DNA of 64,000 nucleotides from Shewanella algicola (GCF_014648035.1 NZ_BMQI01000014.1:32195-96194); one strand, 5' to 3'. Positions 26,074 to 35,816 are shown, numbered from the stretch's first letter. The notes: generated by a model from the letters alone, not told the origin. Made by a program: numbers and translations.

Positions 26074-26595
26074 ATGGTTCGGTTGCTATTAGCAATATGC
26101 TTTCTTCCTTGTGCCGTGATGGCTACGCCGTCGATGCACACTTTATTGATCAACGGTGAGTTTCTCAAACCCATTGTGGTCATGGAGCAGTTAGAACAAC
26201 AAGACAAAGGCACAATATGTGACTTTGATGTTGATGTGGAAGAAGGATTACTGGTTTACAAGATTTCTATGGTTAACGTAGAAGCACGAGAAATCAGTAA
26301 GTACCAGTACCGAGCGTTAGATGGTGTACTGCTAACCGAAAAATCATCTGCTTATAATTCTGACGATATCGGCTCTGTAAATGCCGCTAAAATGTTACAA
26401 GCTAAGCATATGACATTTTCTGCGCTAGTCGCTTTAGCGATTGAAGATCAACAAGGATACTTAACGCAAGCGGAATTGGACCACGACTTATCTATTAGTT
26501 ATCTCGAACTAAAATTACTCAATCAAGATAGTAAAAATACCATTGCTTTCGACATTGAAACCCTGCGTCCACTTCCACTGCTCAAATGGGATTAA
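26074..26595 (+). CDS. Small exported protein upstream of a two-component system
   Basis: About 173 residues with a signal peptide (MVRLLLAICFLPCAVMA). The mature part has a run VVMEQLEQQDKGTICDFDVDVEEGLLVYKISMVN that resembles the beta strand-helix of PepSY-like domains, plus a second weaker unit. GTG 26071 is an alternative start. The response regulator begins 8 bp after its stop, so the three genes form one operon; small exported PepSY-like proteins often sit beside OmpR-type systems and may modulate the sensor. Function unproven. Confidence 0.65.
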   Translation: MVRLLLAICFLPCAVMATPSMHTLLINGEFLKPIVVMEQLEQQDKGTICDFDVDVEEGLLVYKISMVNVEAREISKYQYRALDGVLLTEKSSAYNSDDIGSVNAAKMLQAKHMTFSALVALAIEDQQGYLTQAELDHDLSISYLELKLLNQDSKNTIAFDIETLRPLPLLKWD

Positions 26596-26602
26596 AGACT
26601 CT

Positions 26603-27286
26603 ATGACTAAGCGTATTTTATTGGTTGAAGATGATGCCACGACGTTAAAATATGTGGCCGATGGATTTACTGCACAAAACTACCAAGTAGACAGTGCGAC
26701 TGATGGCCAAGAAGGCTTAACATTAGCCAAGCACAATCAGTACGACTTACTCATTTTAGACCGTATGTTACCTAAGCTTGATGGTTTGACGTTATTGTCA
26801 GCCTTACGCACCAGCGGTAACAAAACACCGGTACTCATTTTATCCGCATTAAGCCATGTAGATGAGCGCGTAAAAGGCTTGCGTGCCGGCGGTGATGACT
26901 ACATGACCAAGCCGTTTGCATTTGCTGAGTTATTGGTGCGTGCTGAGAAACTGGTTCAACGTAATGTTATCGAGCCCGCGGCGACCGATATTGAAGTCGG
27001 CGGCTTAAAAATGGAGCTGCTAACTCGTAAAGTGACCCTCGATGAGAACGAGTTAATGCTGCAACCAAAAGAGTTTCAGTTACTCAAATACCTCATGGAA
27101 CATCCTAACCAAGTGATAAGCCGTACACTGTTGTTTGAAGCGGTGTGGGATTACCACTTTGACCCTCGTACCAATGTGATTGATGTGCATATTGCAAAAC
27201 TGCGTCGTAAGTTTGAAGAACTTGGACACGGTGAGTTAATTGAAACAGTAAGGGGTGCGGGTTATCGCCTCTGCAAAGGCCATTAA
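26603..27286 (+). CDS. OmpR-family response regulator
   Basis: 227 residues. Receiver domain with the acidic pocket (LVEDDATT), phosphorylated Asp in DLLILDRMLPKLDG and Lys in DDYMTKPFA. C-terminal winged-helix domain: LQPKEFQLLKYLMEHPNQVISR and TNVIDVHIAKLRRK. I place the start at ATG 26603 (MTKRILLVEDD), since an in-frame TTG at 26543 lies within the upstream gene. It pairs with the kinase overlapping its 3' end. Confidence 0.94.
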   Translation: MTKRILLVEDDATTLKYVADGFTAQNYQVDSATDGQEGLTLAKHNQYDLLILDRMLPKLDGLTLLSALRTSGNKTPVLILSALSHVDERVKGLRAGGDDYMTKPFAFAELLVRAEKLVQRNVIEPAATDIEVGGLKMELLTRKVTLDENELMLQPKEFQLLKYLMEHPNQVISRTLLFEAVWDYHFDPRTNVIDVHIAKLRRKFEELGHGELIETVRGAGYRLCKGH

Positions 27287-28595
27287 GCCTTATCAAAGTA
27301 GTGCGTGGCGCATCACGCTTATCTTCTCGACGTTAGTGACCATTTTAATTGTGATGTTGGTATTAAGCCTTTATCGACAGTTAGTCATTGAACAACAAAA
27401 CCAGGTAGATAAGCACCTAGCCGCCGAAATGCAGCGATATCAGCAGTTAGCGTTAACCGTGAATCGCCGCAGTTTTGCGGCGCAAATTCGCGCCGCCGAT
27501 CCTAAAACTGCTTTAATTGCATGGCGTAATAGTGTCGACATGGTTGGGGCATTAACTTTTTTGCCTGAAAACATGCCGCAACTCCCAGAAACCAAAGACT
27601 TTCCTATTTTTACCGGTGGCCCTGATAAATTACATATTTTGACCGGTGGTCTGGTGATTACCCGTTACGGCCCTGTATTGATTGCCACCCGTACCGATCA
27701 CCTAGCAACTCTCATTGAAAAGTTTATCAATGCGGCATTTTGGGCGGTGGCATTCACTTTAGGCTTAACGCTGGCTTTGGGGTATATTTTCTCAAAAGCC
27801 ATCCTTAGACGACTGGTCGAATATAACCGTTTGAGCGAGCAAATTGAGGCCGGACATTACGAAACTCGCTTGCCTGTCAGCGACAGTCAGGATGAGTTTG
27901 ATATGCTAGCGCGGCAATTTAATTTAGTGTTAGACACCCTGGAACAAAACTTACGTGCAGTGCGGGGCGTGACAGATAATATCGCCCATGACCTGCGTAC
28001 GCCGCTATCGCATTTGCGAATTGGTATTGAACAGCTCGCTGACAAACCCACCAACGAGCTGGCCGATGCTAGCGCAGAGTTACTTGAAGAGTTAGACCAT
28101 TGTTTAGGCACCTTCGATGCAATGTTGTCATTAACTCGAATTGAAGAAGGCCAGCAAACGCTCGATTTACAACCAGTGAGCTTACAACAAATTTGCCAAG
28201 ACTTATTTGAAATGGCCGAAGTGATTGCTGAGTCTCGCGACCAGGTATTAGACATTTCACTTGAAAATGACGTGCAGATTAATGGTGACAAATACCTATT
28301 ATTCCAAGCGCTATTTAATCTAGTCGATAATGCGATTAAGTATTCACCAGTTGGCGCATCCATTTGTATAAAGCAGCGTGGTAAACATATCCAAATTAGT
28401 GATAATGGCCCCGGGATTATTGATGAAGATAAAGAGCGAGTATTTGACCGCCTTGTGCGCTTAGACCCGAGCCGTCATTACAAAGGGACTGGCTTGGGCT
28501 TGTCGATGGTAAAAGCCATTTTATCACGTCATAAAGCCACTATTTCATTACACGACAATAACCCAGGGTTGTTAGTTAATATTCATTTTAAATAG
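27255..28595 (+). CDS. Sensor histidine kinase
   Basis: 446 residues from a GTG start, overlapping the regulator by 32 bases. TM1 is at about 20-42, a roughly 115-residue periplasmic sensor follows, TM2 is at about 160-182, then HAMP (about 183-235). The H-box is DNIAHDLRTPLSHLRIGIEQ; the ATPase has an N-box LVDNAIKYSPVGA, G1 ISDNGPGI and G2 KGTGLGLSMVKAI. The sensed signal is not evident. The operon is ringed by unrelated genes. Confidence 0.93.
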   Translation: MRVIASAKAIKPYQSSAWRITLIFSTLVTILIVMLVLSLYRQLVIEQQNQVDKHLAAEMQRYQQLALTVNRRSFAAQIRAADPKTALIAWRNSVDMVGALTFLPENMPQLPETKDFPIFTGGPDKLHILTGGLVITRYGPVLIATRTDHLATLIEKFINAAFWAVAFTLGLTLALGYIFSKAILRRLVEYNRLSEQIEAGHYETRLPVSDSQDEFDMLARQFNLVLDTLEQNLRAVRGVTDNIAHDLRTPLSHLRIGIEQLADKPTNELADASAELLEELDHCLGTFDAMLSLTRIEEGQQTLDLQPVSLQQICQDLFEMAEVIAESRDQVLDISLENDVQINGDKYLLFQALFNLVDNAIKYSPVGASICIKQRGKHIQISDNGPGIIDEDKERVFDRLVRLDPSRHYKGTGLGLSMVKAILSRHKATISLHDNNPGLLVNIHFK

Positions 28596-28616
28596 TCAGC
28601 GACTCAGTCGCTGGCT
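28594..28616 (+). terminator. Hairpin between the kinase and the pseudouridine synthase
   Basis: A 10-bp stem with one G-U pair (28594-28603 with 28607-28616) around a 3-nt loop, immediately after the kinase stop. There is no T-run, so it may act as a weak attenuator rather than a full stop. Confidence 0.4.
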
Positions 28617-28637
28617 TTGATTGAGTTGGATCCATCC

Positions 28638-29315
28638 ATGTATCAACTGCTGAGCGAGCAAGATGACTTTATTGTCATAAATAAAGACCCTAATGTGCAT
28701 TTTCATAGCCAAGATGGCACCGCAGGGGTTATCGCTCAAGCCGAAGCGGATTTAGGGTATAAATTGTATCCGGTCCATCGCCTAGACACTCCCACTTCAG
28801 GCTTGCTCATTGTGGCCAGAACCCCACAAGCGGCCAATGTATTTACCCAAATGTTTACCGCTCATCAGGTGCAAAAATACTACTTAGCCATCGCATTAGG
28901 TAAGCCTAAAAAGAAACAAGGTTGGATAGTCGGTGATATGGCGAAATCTCGCCGAAGTATGTACAAATTACTTCGTACTACAGACAACCCAGCTATGACG
29001 CAGTTTTTTTGTGCCAGTCTCAGTGAAGGTAAACGTGGCTATTTACTCAAACCTTTAAGTGGTAAAACCCATCAACTACGTGTTGCGCTGGCGAGTATTG
29101 GCGTGCCTATTTTAGGCGATACGCTTTACGGTAAAGATGACAGTGATCGCTGCTATTTACATGCGTATTGTGTGCATTTTAACTATTTAGGCCAGCAATA
29201 TGCGTTTGAACAATTACCACTTCACGGGGATCAGTTTGTTGATGAGTCGTTTGTTCAACTAGTTAACGAGCAATGGGATCAACCTGAGCGATTGCTCTGG
29301 CCGAGCAAACGCTAA
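28638..29315 (+). CDS. RluA-family pseudouridine synthase, short form
   Basis: About 225-residue RNA pseudouridine synthase. The catalytic Asp lies in VHRLDTPTSGLLIVART, and the KPLSGKTHQLRVALAS region and PILGDTLYG match the RluA family. It lacks an N-terminal S4 domain, as in the short TIGR01621-type branch; the target RNA site is not known to me. I chose ATG 28638 (MYQLLSEQDDFIVIN) over the TTG at 28617; both ribosome sites are weak. Confidence 0.85.
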   Translation: MYQLLSEQDDFIVINKDPNVHFHSQDGTAGVIAQAEADLGYKLYPVHRLDTPTSGLLIVARTPQAANVFTQMFTAHQVQKYYLAIALGKPKKKQGWIVGDMAKSRRSMYKLLRTTDNPAMTQFFCASLSEGKRGYLLKPLSGKTHQLRVALASIGVPILGDTLYGKDDSDRCYLHAYCVHFNYLGQQYAFEQLPLHGDQFVDESFVQLVNEQWDQPERLLWPSKR

Positions 29316-29342
29316 CTCACAGCGTTATTCATTACCATAATA

Positions 29343-30542
29343 TTACTGACTTGGCTCGACGTTGTCTGACGATGCAGATTGTTTGGTGCTAATAGTGTTA
29401 CGGCCATTGTTTTTGGCGATATACATAGCGTCATCAGCTAATTGTAATAACTGCTCTACACTGAGATGCGGTTTACTGGTGACATAACCGATACTTAATG
29501 ACACTGAGACGGTATTTTTTTGCCACAAAATAGAGCTGTTATTAATTTTAGTTTGAATTTTTTGCGCTACGACAAGAGCATCATTATCAGCAGTTAACGG
29601 CAAAATAATTAAAAACTCTTCACCGCCATAACGACAAATAAAGTCAATTTTGCGTAAGGATTGCTGCAACACTTTTGCCGTATTTTTGATGATAAGGTCG
29701 CCTGCAAGATGACCATAGGTATCATTAATTTGTTTAAAGTGGTCTAGGTCGAGCACGAGGATGCTATAAGCTAATCCATTACGTTGCCATAAGGCGTCAA
29801 CCTCTTCTAATTTTTTCAGTAATGCATGGCGATTCCATAGTCCTGTTAGTTGGTCTTTATTGGCCAAACTGGCCACCTTGAACACTAAGCGTGTTAAGGC
29901 GTTGCCATACAAAACGAGGTTACTTACCAGCAGCAAAATGATGTAACTCCACATCACTAGAGGGGAGTTTAATTTATCTGCGGCAGATAAATTAGCTAAC
30001 TTTTCAGGGTAGATAAACAGGGCAAGAGCGCGAATTAAAAATAACGATGCCATCAAAAAAAACGGTGCGTTTATCAGTGTGGCATAGTAGATAGAGAGAT
30101 GCTTTCTGGCTGCTCTGACATTATCAAGCCCCATTAAAGAGAGTAACACAGCAGCAGTGACGCTCATTAAAATCACTAAATAGACAGCGTAACCAAGTGA
30201 AGGGGGTACCATTAACATTAATAAGCCGCAAGTGGCTAGAGCAACCAGGTCGAAGAGATAAGACGCGGGCTGCTTAAACAAGTATTGGCAACCCCATCGC
30301 GCGAAAGCAAATCCCAGCAAAATAGTCATATCGGCCACGAACCAATACAAATAGTTAACTTCTGTGGTGCGTTGGGTATAGAGTAAAATACCTATTACGG
30401 TCAGTAAATTGGCAAAAGCAAAGCGCCAACTTGCTTTAGGGGCAATACGGAATACGCCAGCATATAGGGCCCATGCAATGGTGCAGCTGGCACCTATTAA
30501 GAAAAAAAATTGAACAAAAATAATACTTTGGTTATCTTCCAT
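29343..30542 (-). CDS. Membrane diguanylate cyclase (GGDEF)
   Basis: 399 residues. The N-terminal half is a membrane sensor with about seven hydrophobic segments (residues 8-215) of a type I cannot name. The C-terminal GGDEF domain (about 228-385) has DQLTGLWNRHALL, FKQINDTYGHLAGD and an intact GGEEF active site (306-310), so it should make cyclic-di-GMP. The inhibitory I-site RKID (297-300) is present, implying product feedback. Monocistronic. Confidence 0.92.
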   Translation of the reverse strand: MEDNQSIIFVQFFFLIGASCTIAWALYAGVFRIAPKASWRFAFANLLTVIGILLYTQRTTEVNYLYWFVADMTILLGFAFARWGCQYLFKQPASYLFDLVALATCGLLMLMVPPSLGYAVYLVILMSVTAAVLLSLMGLDNVRAARKHLSIYYATLINAPFFLMASLFLIRALALFIYPEKLANLSAADKLNSPLVMWSYIILLLVSNLVLYGNALTRLVFKVASLANKDQLTGLWNRHALLKKLEEVDALWQRNGLAYSILVLDLDHFKQINDTYGHLAGDLIIKNTAKVLQQSLRKIDFICRYGGEEFLIILPLTADNDALVVAQKIQTKINNSSILWQKNTVSVSLSIGYVTSKPHLSVEQLLQLADDAMYIAKNNGRNTISTKQSASSDNVEPSQ

Positions 30543-30720
30543 ATGACCTATTAGTATTTAACAACGTACCGTGAATAGAGTGCTACAGTTTTTGGGTCCA
30601 TAGATATTTTGTGAACTGAGTAGCAAAATGTTAGGGTAAATTCTCATCATAAACAAATGATGTCAGTTACTGTTTTTATAATGGCAATTGCTGAATTAAG
30701 CAAACAATTAAGGATGATAA

Positions 30721-30894
30721 ATGGATACAAATAAGTTATTACTGGTAATTATCGCAATTTTGCTACCACCGTTAGCCGTTTTTTTGAAAAAAGGCTTAGG
30801 TAAAGATCTATTGATTAATGTGTTATTGTGTTTTTTCTTTTTTATTCCGGGTTTAATCCACGCACTTTGGGTTGTGCTACAAGAGGATCTATAA
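30721..30894 (+). CDS. YqaE/Pmp3-family small membrane protein
   Basis: 57-residue protein: MDTNKLLLVIIAILLPPLAV, a short KKGLGKDLLINVLL middle, and FFFIPGLIHALWVV, two membrane helices with the PPLAV and IPG.IHA landmarks of the YqaE/Pmp3/UPF0057 family, linked elsewhere to membrane potential and stress. ATG 30721 follows TTAAGGA (good ribosome site). Confidence 0.88.
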   Translation: MDTNKLLLVIIAILLPPLAVFLKKGLGKDLLINVLLCFFFFIPGLIHALWVVLQEDL

Positions 30895-31012
30895 CCATTT
30901 CAAAGTGGTAATGGTTCAGCAGATTGGTTAATCGCAATCACTCGATCTCATTAGAGATTATGCGGCATAAGCGTTATAATGAGCAACTTATCGAGTCGAT
31001 GATGTAATCACT

Positions 31013-31183
31013 ATGAACCGTAAAAAGAAAATCAATCAAACCCTTAAGGCCAAAGCCAAAAAAGCCAATGCTAAATTGCATAGCACCAATAAACCGGCTT
31101 ACGTGTCAAAAGCTGAACGTGAAAGATTAGCACAACAAGCTTTGCTTAACGGCGACGTTAATCAATGCTCTACAGAGCAGTAG
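31013..31183 (+). CDS. DUF2986-family small basic protein
   Basis: 56 residues, very basic: MNRKKKINQTLKAKAKKANA, then KPAYVSKAERERLAQQA. This matches the DUF2986 pattern of short Lys-rich gammaproteobacterial proteins of unknown function. A -10-like TATAAT (30975-30980) lies about 35 bp upstream. It converges on moeB; an imperfect GC-rich hairpin at 31184-31215 separates them. Confidence 0.8.
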   Translation: MNRKKKINQTLKAKAKKANAKLHSTNKPAYVSKAERERLAQQALLNGDVNQCSTEQ

Positions 31184-31235
31184 AGGGACGACACCGAGCT
31201 AGCGCTTCTCGTCCTCTCGCTGCAGTAGGCCTTCT

Positions 31236-32015
31236 CTAACGCTTAGGCTGGGGGTTACCGCATATTTTACATTGCACCTGTTTAGGCAGTTTTAGCTCTC
31301 TGAACTCCATTGTCATGGCATCAACCATTAACAACTTTCCTGCCAATGGTTTGCCTAACCCGCTAATAACCTTAATGGCTTCAGTAGCTTGAATACAACC
31401 GATCATTCCTACAACCGGCGCTAAAATCCCCGATTCCACACAGGTTAATTGCTGCTCGCCAAATAGCGCGCTAAAGCACTGATAGCAAGGGGTGTCGGTT
31501 TGATAATCAAATACGGTTACTGTGCCTTCCATCCGAATGGCTGCGGCAGAAACCAATGGCACTTTATGGTTAAAGCAGCTTCTATTTAACTGTTCGCGCA
31601 CGACAACATTGTCTGTGCAGTCAAGCACAAAACTGTGCTGGCTAACGAGCTGATTAATTTCATCGTCATCTAACAATTTATTGATAGCGTTGATGGTAAT
31701 CAACGGATTAAGTTGAGCCAAGGTTTGTTTGGCCGAATCAACTTTGGCCTGACCAACATTGGCATCAAAGTGCAGTACTTGGCGTTGTAAGTTAGACAGT
31801 TCAACATGGTCAAAGTCGACAATCGTCATTTCGCCAACACCGGCAACAGCCAAGTATTGGCTTGCTGCGCAGCCCAAACCGCCAGCACCAATAATGAGTA
31901 CTTTTGCTAATTTGAGCTTTTCTTGACCGTCGATATCCATGGCTTTAATGGAGATTTGACGGCTATAGCGCAGCATTTCATTGTCGGTTAATATTTCTTG
32001 GTCTTCAGACTGCAT
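31236..32015 (-). CDS. moeB: Molybdopterin-synthase adenylyltransferase
   Basis: 259-residue E1-like enzyme that adenylates the MoaD C-terminus so it can be sulfurated. The nucleotide motif VLIIGAGGLGCAASQYLA, NLQRQVLH, LDCTDN and the zinc cysteines (CYQC and CKICG near the end) are present. There is no rhodanese domain, as in E. coli MoeB. It starts 7 bp after the moeA stop (same operon). Confidence 0.94.
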   Translation of the reverse strand: MQSEDQEILTDNEMLRYSRQISIKAMDIDGQEKLKLAKVLIIGAGGLGCAASQYLAVAGVGEMTIVDFDHVELSNLQRQVLHFDANVGQAKVDSAKQTLAQLNPLITINAINKLLDDDEINQLVSQHSFVLDCTDNVVVREQLNRSCFNHKVPLVSAAAIRMEGTVTVFDYQTDTPCYQCFSALFGEQQLTCVESGILAPVVGMIGCIQATEAIKVISGLGKPLAGKLLMVDAMTMEFRELKLPKQVQCKICGNPQPKR

Positions 32016-32022
32016 AATTCTC

Positions 32023-33276
32023 CTAGCACAGCACGCTGTTAAAAGGCTCTACGGTTACTGTATTGCCTTTGGCTAAGTCGCCTTGGAATTGTTCTAAAAT
32101 CACAAAGCAATTAGCTAGGCTCATCGACGTTAACATGCCTGAACCTTGGCCTCCGGTTATGGACACTTCGAGTTCGCCTGAGGCATTACGGCTTAATATG
32201 CCACGTTGATATTCTACTCGACCTGGATGTTTACGAATGTCGGTTTGCAGTGTCGCTTGACACAATAACGGGGCTTTAGGCGTAATGCCCTGCATCTTGT
32301 TTAATATGGGCAACACTAATTTATAATATGTCACCATTGAAGACACAGGGTTGCCTGGTAAACCACAAAATATTGCGTTACCTATTTTACCAAAAGCAAA
32401 AGGTTTGCCTGGTTTAATGGCGAGTTTCCAAAAGGTGATTTGGCCTTCTTCAGATAATATTTGTTTAGTATAGTCAGCATCGCCTACAGATACGCCGCCA
32501 GAGGTCAGTACCATATCCGCTATAGTGGCGGCTTCTTTAAAGGCACCGCGTATTGCTTCTTTGTCGTCGTTAATGACGCCTAAATCAATCCATTCGACGT
32601 GACTTTTGCTCAATAAACCTTGAATCGAATAACGGTTTGAATCGTAAATTTGTCCTGGTGACAGCTCACTGCCAATAGGGCGTAATTCGTCGCCTGTTGA
32701 GAAAAATGCCACTTTTAACTTACGTGTTACACGTACTTGGCTAATCCCTATGGTGGCTAACACCCCCATTTCTGCAGCGCGAATGGTGATACCACGATGT
32801 AATACTTTGGTGCCTGCCAATAATTCTTCGCCACGGCCACGCACATTGGCGCCGAGTTTTTTGGGATGTACAATAGTGATACTGTCGCCGTCAACTTGGG
32901 TCTCTTCTTGCATTTGTACCGTGTCATACCCAGCAGGAACAGGAGCGCCGGTCATAATACGGATGCAGCTATTGGGTTGCTCTTTGCCTTTAAAAGGATG
33001 GCCTGCAAAAGAACTCCCAATAAGAGTGAGCGTAGTTTTATCTTGTGAGAGATCTAAATCGACATAACGGAATGCGAAACCGTCCATTGCTGAGTTGTCA
33101 AACGGCGGTAAGTCGATACTTGATGCTAAGTCTTCTGCTAAAACGCGGTCGATGGCATTGCTTAATGTCACTAACTCGGTATCTTGGGTTGCATCAACTT
33201 GCGCTAATAATTGTTCAATGGCTTGATCTGGATGCATTAGCTTAGGTTGCGCGCAAGGGTCTTGATTGTTTGGCAT
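32023..33276 (-). CDS. moeA: Molybdopterin molybdenumtransferase
   Basis: 417-residue enzyme that inserts molybdate into molybdopterin-AMP. Recognised by LPPFDNSAMDGFAFR, GAPVPAGYDTVQMQEET, FSTGDELRPIGS, YDSNRYSIQGLL, VLTSGGVSVGDADYTK, KPGKPFAFG and FCGLPGNPVSSMVTY. Full family length. First gene of moeA-moeB. Confidence 0.95.
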   Translation of the reverse strand: MPNNQDPCAQPKLMHPDQAIEQLLAQVDATQDTELVTLSNAIDRVLAEDLASSIDLPPFDNSAMDGFAFRYVDLDLSQDKTTLTLIGSSFAGHPFKGKEQPNSCIRIMTGAPVPAGYDTVQMQEETQVDGDSITIVHPKKLGANVRGRGEELLAGTKVLHRGITIRAAEMGVLATIGISQVRVTRKLKVAFFSTGDELRPIGSELSPGQIYDSNRYSIQGLLSKSHVEWIDLGVINDDKEAIRGAFKEAATIADMVLTSGGVSVGDADYTKQILSEEGQITFWKLAIKPGKPFAFGKIGNAIFCGLPGNPVSSMVTYYKLVLPILNKMQGITPKAPLLCQATLQTDIRKHPGRVEYQRGILSRNASGELEVSITGGQGSGMLTSMSLANCFVILEQFQGDLAKGNTVTVEPFNSVLC

Positions 33277-33408
33277 CTGAACTTCCTTAATGAATACCTA
33301 AGGCACTCTTTTAGTGCCTGAGTTAAAAATGATGTTCGCTATTAATAGCGCTTAGTATGCCATGATGGTAAAAGAGTTTTATGATCATACTTAAGGTTTT
33401 TCTCACTT

Positions 33409-33690
33409 ATGTCACAAACTGACGCTGTTTCTTCATGGTATCTATACATTATTCGCTGTGCTAATTCGCATTTATACACGGGTGTAACGACAGATGTTAC
33501 TCGGCGCTTTGCTGAGCACCAAAGTGGTGGGCCCAAAGCGGCTAAATTTTTAAAAGGCAAAGGCCCGCTAACGTTAATGTACCAAGAGACGCTTATTGAC
33601 CGTAGCTCGGCACTTAAGCGTGAGATAGCAGTAAAAAAGTTGTCTCGATTACAAAAACTACAAATGATAGAACAATTTACGGCCAAGTAG
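33409..33690 (+). CDS. GIY-YIG domain protein, YhbQ-like
   Basis: 93-residue single-domain GIY-YIG protein. YLYIIRCANSHLYTGVTTD contains the GIY/YIG pair in the form YII/YTG, followed by the Arg in RRFAEHQSGG and a Glu in ALKREIAVKKLSR. The UPF0213/YhbQ group has this length; E. coli YhbQ has reported nuclease activity on damaged DNA, but the role is uncertain. It stands alone. Confidence 0.88.
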   Translation: MSQTDAVSSWYLYIIRCANSHLYTGVTTDVTRRFAEHQSGGPKAAKFLKGKGPLTLMYQETLIDRSSALKREIAVKKLSRLQKLQMIEQFTAK

Positions 33691-33809
33691 CAGCGCTGAT
33701 AATGATTAAACTTTGTATCAGCGATATCGTTATTGACGCCATATATCTAGAGTAGGCTCTCAAGCCATGCTTTTGCCCTTGGCATCGTAGTGCTTTGCTA
33801 AGCGGGATC

Positions 33810-35672
33810 TTACTTTGCCGCGCGCAATACCGGATACACAAGATACTGATTATCATAATAAGGACTACGCTGATAAAACCATCTCAATCTAGCTTTGCTG
33901 TCATTGGCAAAGATTGGATCGGTTAATGCTTGCTCAAATTCGCTTTGTAATGCCGGGTTTTCTGCTAACATTTTTGCCGCAAGAGGCTCTACCGCATAGT
34001 CTTCAATGTATTCTGTGCGAGTAAAAATAGTGTTGAAAAACCCCCAATAAAATAATGAGTCTTCAGCCTGTGGCTCAAGTAATAATATGGCTAAATCACC
34101 CAGAGGTTGGTCGGTTGCTACGCGGATTGTGCCAGTGGGTAATAAAGTGGTGATTTTATGACGACTGGTGTTAGCGGTAACCGTTTGATGGCCTTCATAA
34201 TCAGCGCTTGAAAATGTTGGATCGCTAAACCGATATTGTTGAGCAGCAATAGAGGTTGGCTTGGTCAATTTAGTCATACGAATGCCATGTAAAGACAAGC
34301 GTTTAATCACTTTTGTCCACTGAGGTGGAATGTAATAGGCGACAGGTCGCGATACAATCACATCTGGCTTAGTGTTTGCCTTTACAGGAATATTGGCATA
34401 CAACTTAGGCTCACCCGTCCAACGCACTACATTTGCACCGCTAATTGGACTGGTTTCAATTCGATAATCAATCCCTTTAAAATCTCGGCCTTGCGGCAGC
34501 ATTTCACTTTGCCAGCTTAGAGTTACTTTGCTTGGATTACGGTATTTATCTTCATAAATGGCTGACTTTAATTTGGTGCTATTTTGGGCTACCGTTTTCA
34601 GCGTTTGTTCTAACATAACATAAGTGCCTAACACCCTTTGTTTATAGGGCTTTAGGCTGTGGTTTTCGATTAAAATAGTTGGCAAGTGGCGAGCATCACC
34701 ATAACCATTGGAAAAACGTGGGCTAGGGTTCCATAACGATACACCTTTGGCCATGTCGGCATTATCTATCGCAAACACTAACGGACCAGGAATATGACCT
34801 TGTTCGGTCAAGGCGGCTTCTATTGCAGGGCGGTAAATCGTTTCTAACCAAGTAAAGCTGCTTGGGCTGTAACCTTGTTTTACGTTGTAACCAAAGGTGA
34901 CATCGTATTGGTAATCAATGCCGTCGGTAACGTGTACATCAATGTAGAGATCGGGTTGCCAGATATTGATGGTGCGGATCAGGTGTTGCATCTCTAGTGC
35001 ATCGGCTTTGGCATAATCGCGGTTTAAGTTGAGGTTATTTGCCGTGGTACGCCAACCCATATTTATTGGGCCACGCTGATTAACGCGATTGTATTCGCTG
35101 CTACGCTCATGGGCGTCAACGCTTAATATGGGTATAAATAAAAAATTAACGTTTTCAAGTAACGCTCTTTTGTTGCCGTGGCTAATGTCTCTTAGCAACA
35201 TCATTCCGGCATCTTTACCGTCAACTTCTCCCGAATGGATCCCCGCTTGTACCAGTACCGTTGCTTTGTCGTTGTTGGATAATGCCGTTGCCGTTTCGGC
35301 GCCTTCACTTGAGGCAACTATCATCCAGATATCGCGTCCTTGAGGGCTTTTCCCTAGGCTAACTTTGTGTAATAAATCGCTACTGTCGACCAATTTATCT
35401 AACCACGCCATGGTGTCGTCATAGTTCGGGGTGCTGAGGTAACCTTGTTGCTCAAAAGGGGTTGCCCATGGTTGGTCTGTCGCCATAAGTAAGGTTTCGC
35501 TGGCACCTGACCAAGGCTTAATCGGCGGTAATATGCTGTCGTTGATAAAGGTATTTGCTGGCGTGATGCTGGTGAGTGATGAGGGCTGTGCTTGTTGTTC
35601 TGTCGTCGCACTGGCCGTGGCACAAAATAACAAAGGGCTGACCCATAAACTAGCAAGCAAAAAACGGCGCAT
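33810..35672 (-). CDS. Exported M14-family zinc carboxypeptidase-like protein
   Basis: About 620 residues. A signal peptide (MRRFLLASLWVSPLLFCATASA) precedes an M14 peptidase domain: zinc ligands in AGIHSGEVDGKD (His and Glu) and LYIDVHVTDGID (His), with a catalytic-type Glu in TILIENHSLKPY. The C-terminal 250 residues have no domain I recognise. ATG 35672 is chosen for its GAGG site and good signal peptide; the earlier ATG 35720 adds 16 residues without one. It would act in the periplasm or outside, and the type II secretion operon nearby offers an export route, though that is only inference. Confidence 0.88.
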   Translation of the reverse strand: MRRFLLASLWVSPLLFCATASATTEQQAQPSSLTSITPANTFINDSILPPIKPWSGASETLLMATDQPWATPFEQQGYLSTPNYDDTMAWLDKLVDSSDLLHKVSLGKSPQGRDIWMIVASSEGAETATALSNNDKATVLVQAGIHSGEVDGKDAGMMLLRDISHGNKRALLENVNFLFIPILSVDAHERSSEYNRVNQRGPINMGWRTTANNLNLNRDYAKADALEMQHLIRTINIWQPDLYIDVHVTDGIDYQYDVTFGYNVKQGYSPSSFTWLETIYRPAIEAALTEQGHIPGPLVFAIDNADMAKGVSLWNPSPRFSNGYGDARHLPTILIENHSLKPYKQRVLGTYVMLEQTLKTVAQNSTKLKSAIYEDKYRNPSKVTLSWQSEMLPQGRDFKGIDYRIETSPISGANVVRWTGEPKLYANIPVKANTKPDVIVSRPVAYYIPPQWTKVIKRLSLHGIRMTKLTKPTSIAAQQYRFSDPTFSSADYEGHQTVTANTSRHKITTLLPTGTIRVATDQPLGDLAILLLEPQAEDSLFYWGFFNTIFTRTEYIEDYAVEPLAAKMLAENPALQSEFEQALTDPIFANDSKARLRWFYQRSPYYDNQYLVYPVLRAAK

Positions 35673-35753
35673 GAAGACCTCAAGGTAATGATGTAAGGGG
35701 GTAAATTGATATGACATCATAGCATTACCTCTGGATGAATATGAGGCTACAAA

Positions 35754-35787
35754 ATAAAAAATCCCAACTAGAGTTGGGATTTTTGTT
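35754..35787 (-). terminator. Rho-independent terminator of pckA
   Basis: Stem of 8-9 bp (ATCCCAAC, 35761-35768, with GTTGGGAT, 35773-35780), extended by an A-run and a T-run. In the minus direction it ends in a T-run, about 30 bp after the pckA stop. Confidence 0.88.
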
Positions 35788-35816
35788 GTTCACAGTTTAT
35801 TTCGCCGAGTGATATT

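Noticed and set aside
27887..28363. 158-codon minus-strand open frame inside the histidine kinase
   Set aside because: It lies wholly opposite conserved H-box to N-box coding sequence, with Ser/Asn/Cys-rich composition typical of antisense frames.
33342..33686. Minus-strand open frame opposite the GIY-YIG gene
   Set aside because: It is the antisense shadow of a recognisable family gene and has no domain of its own.
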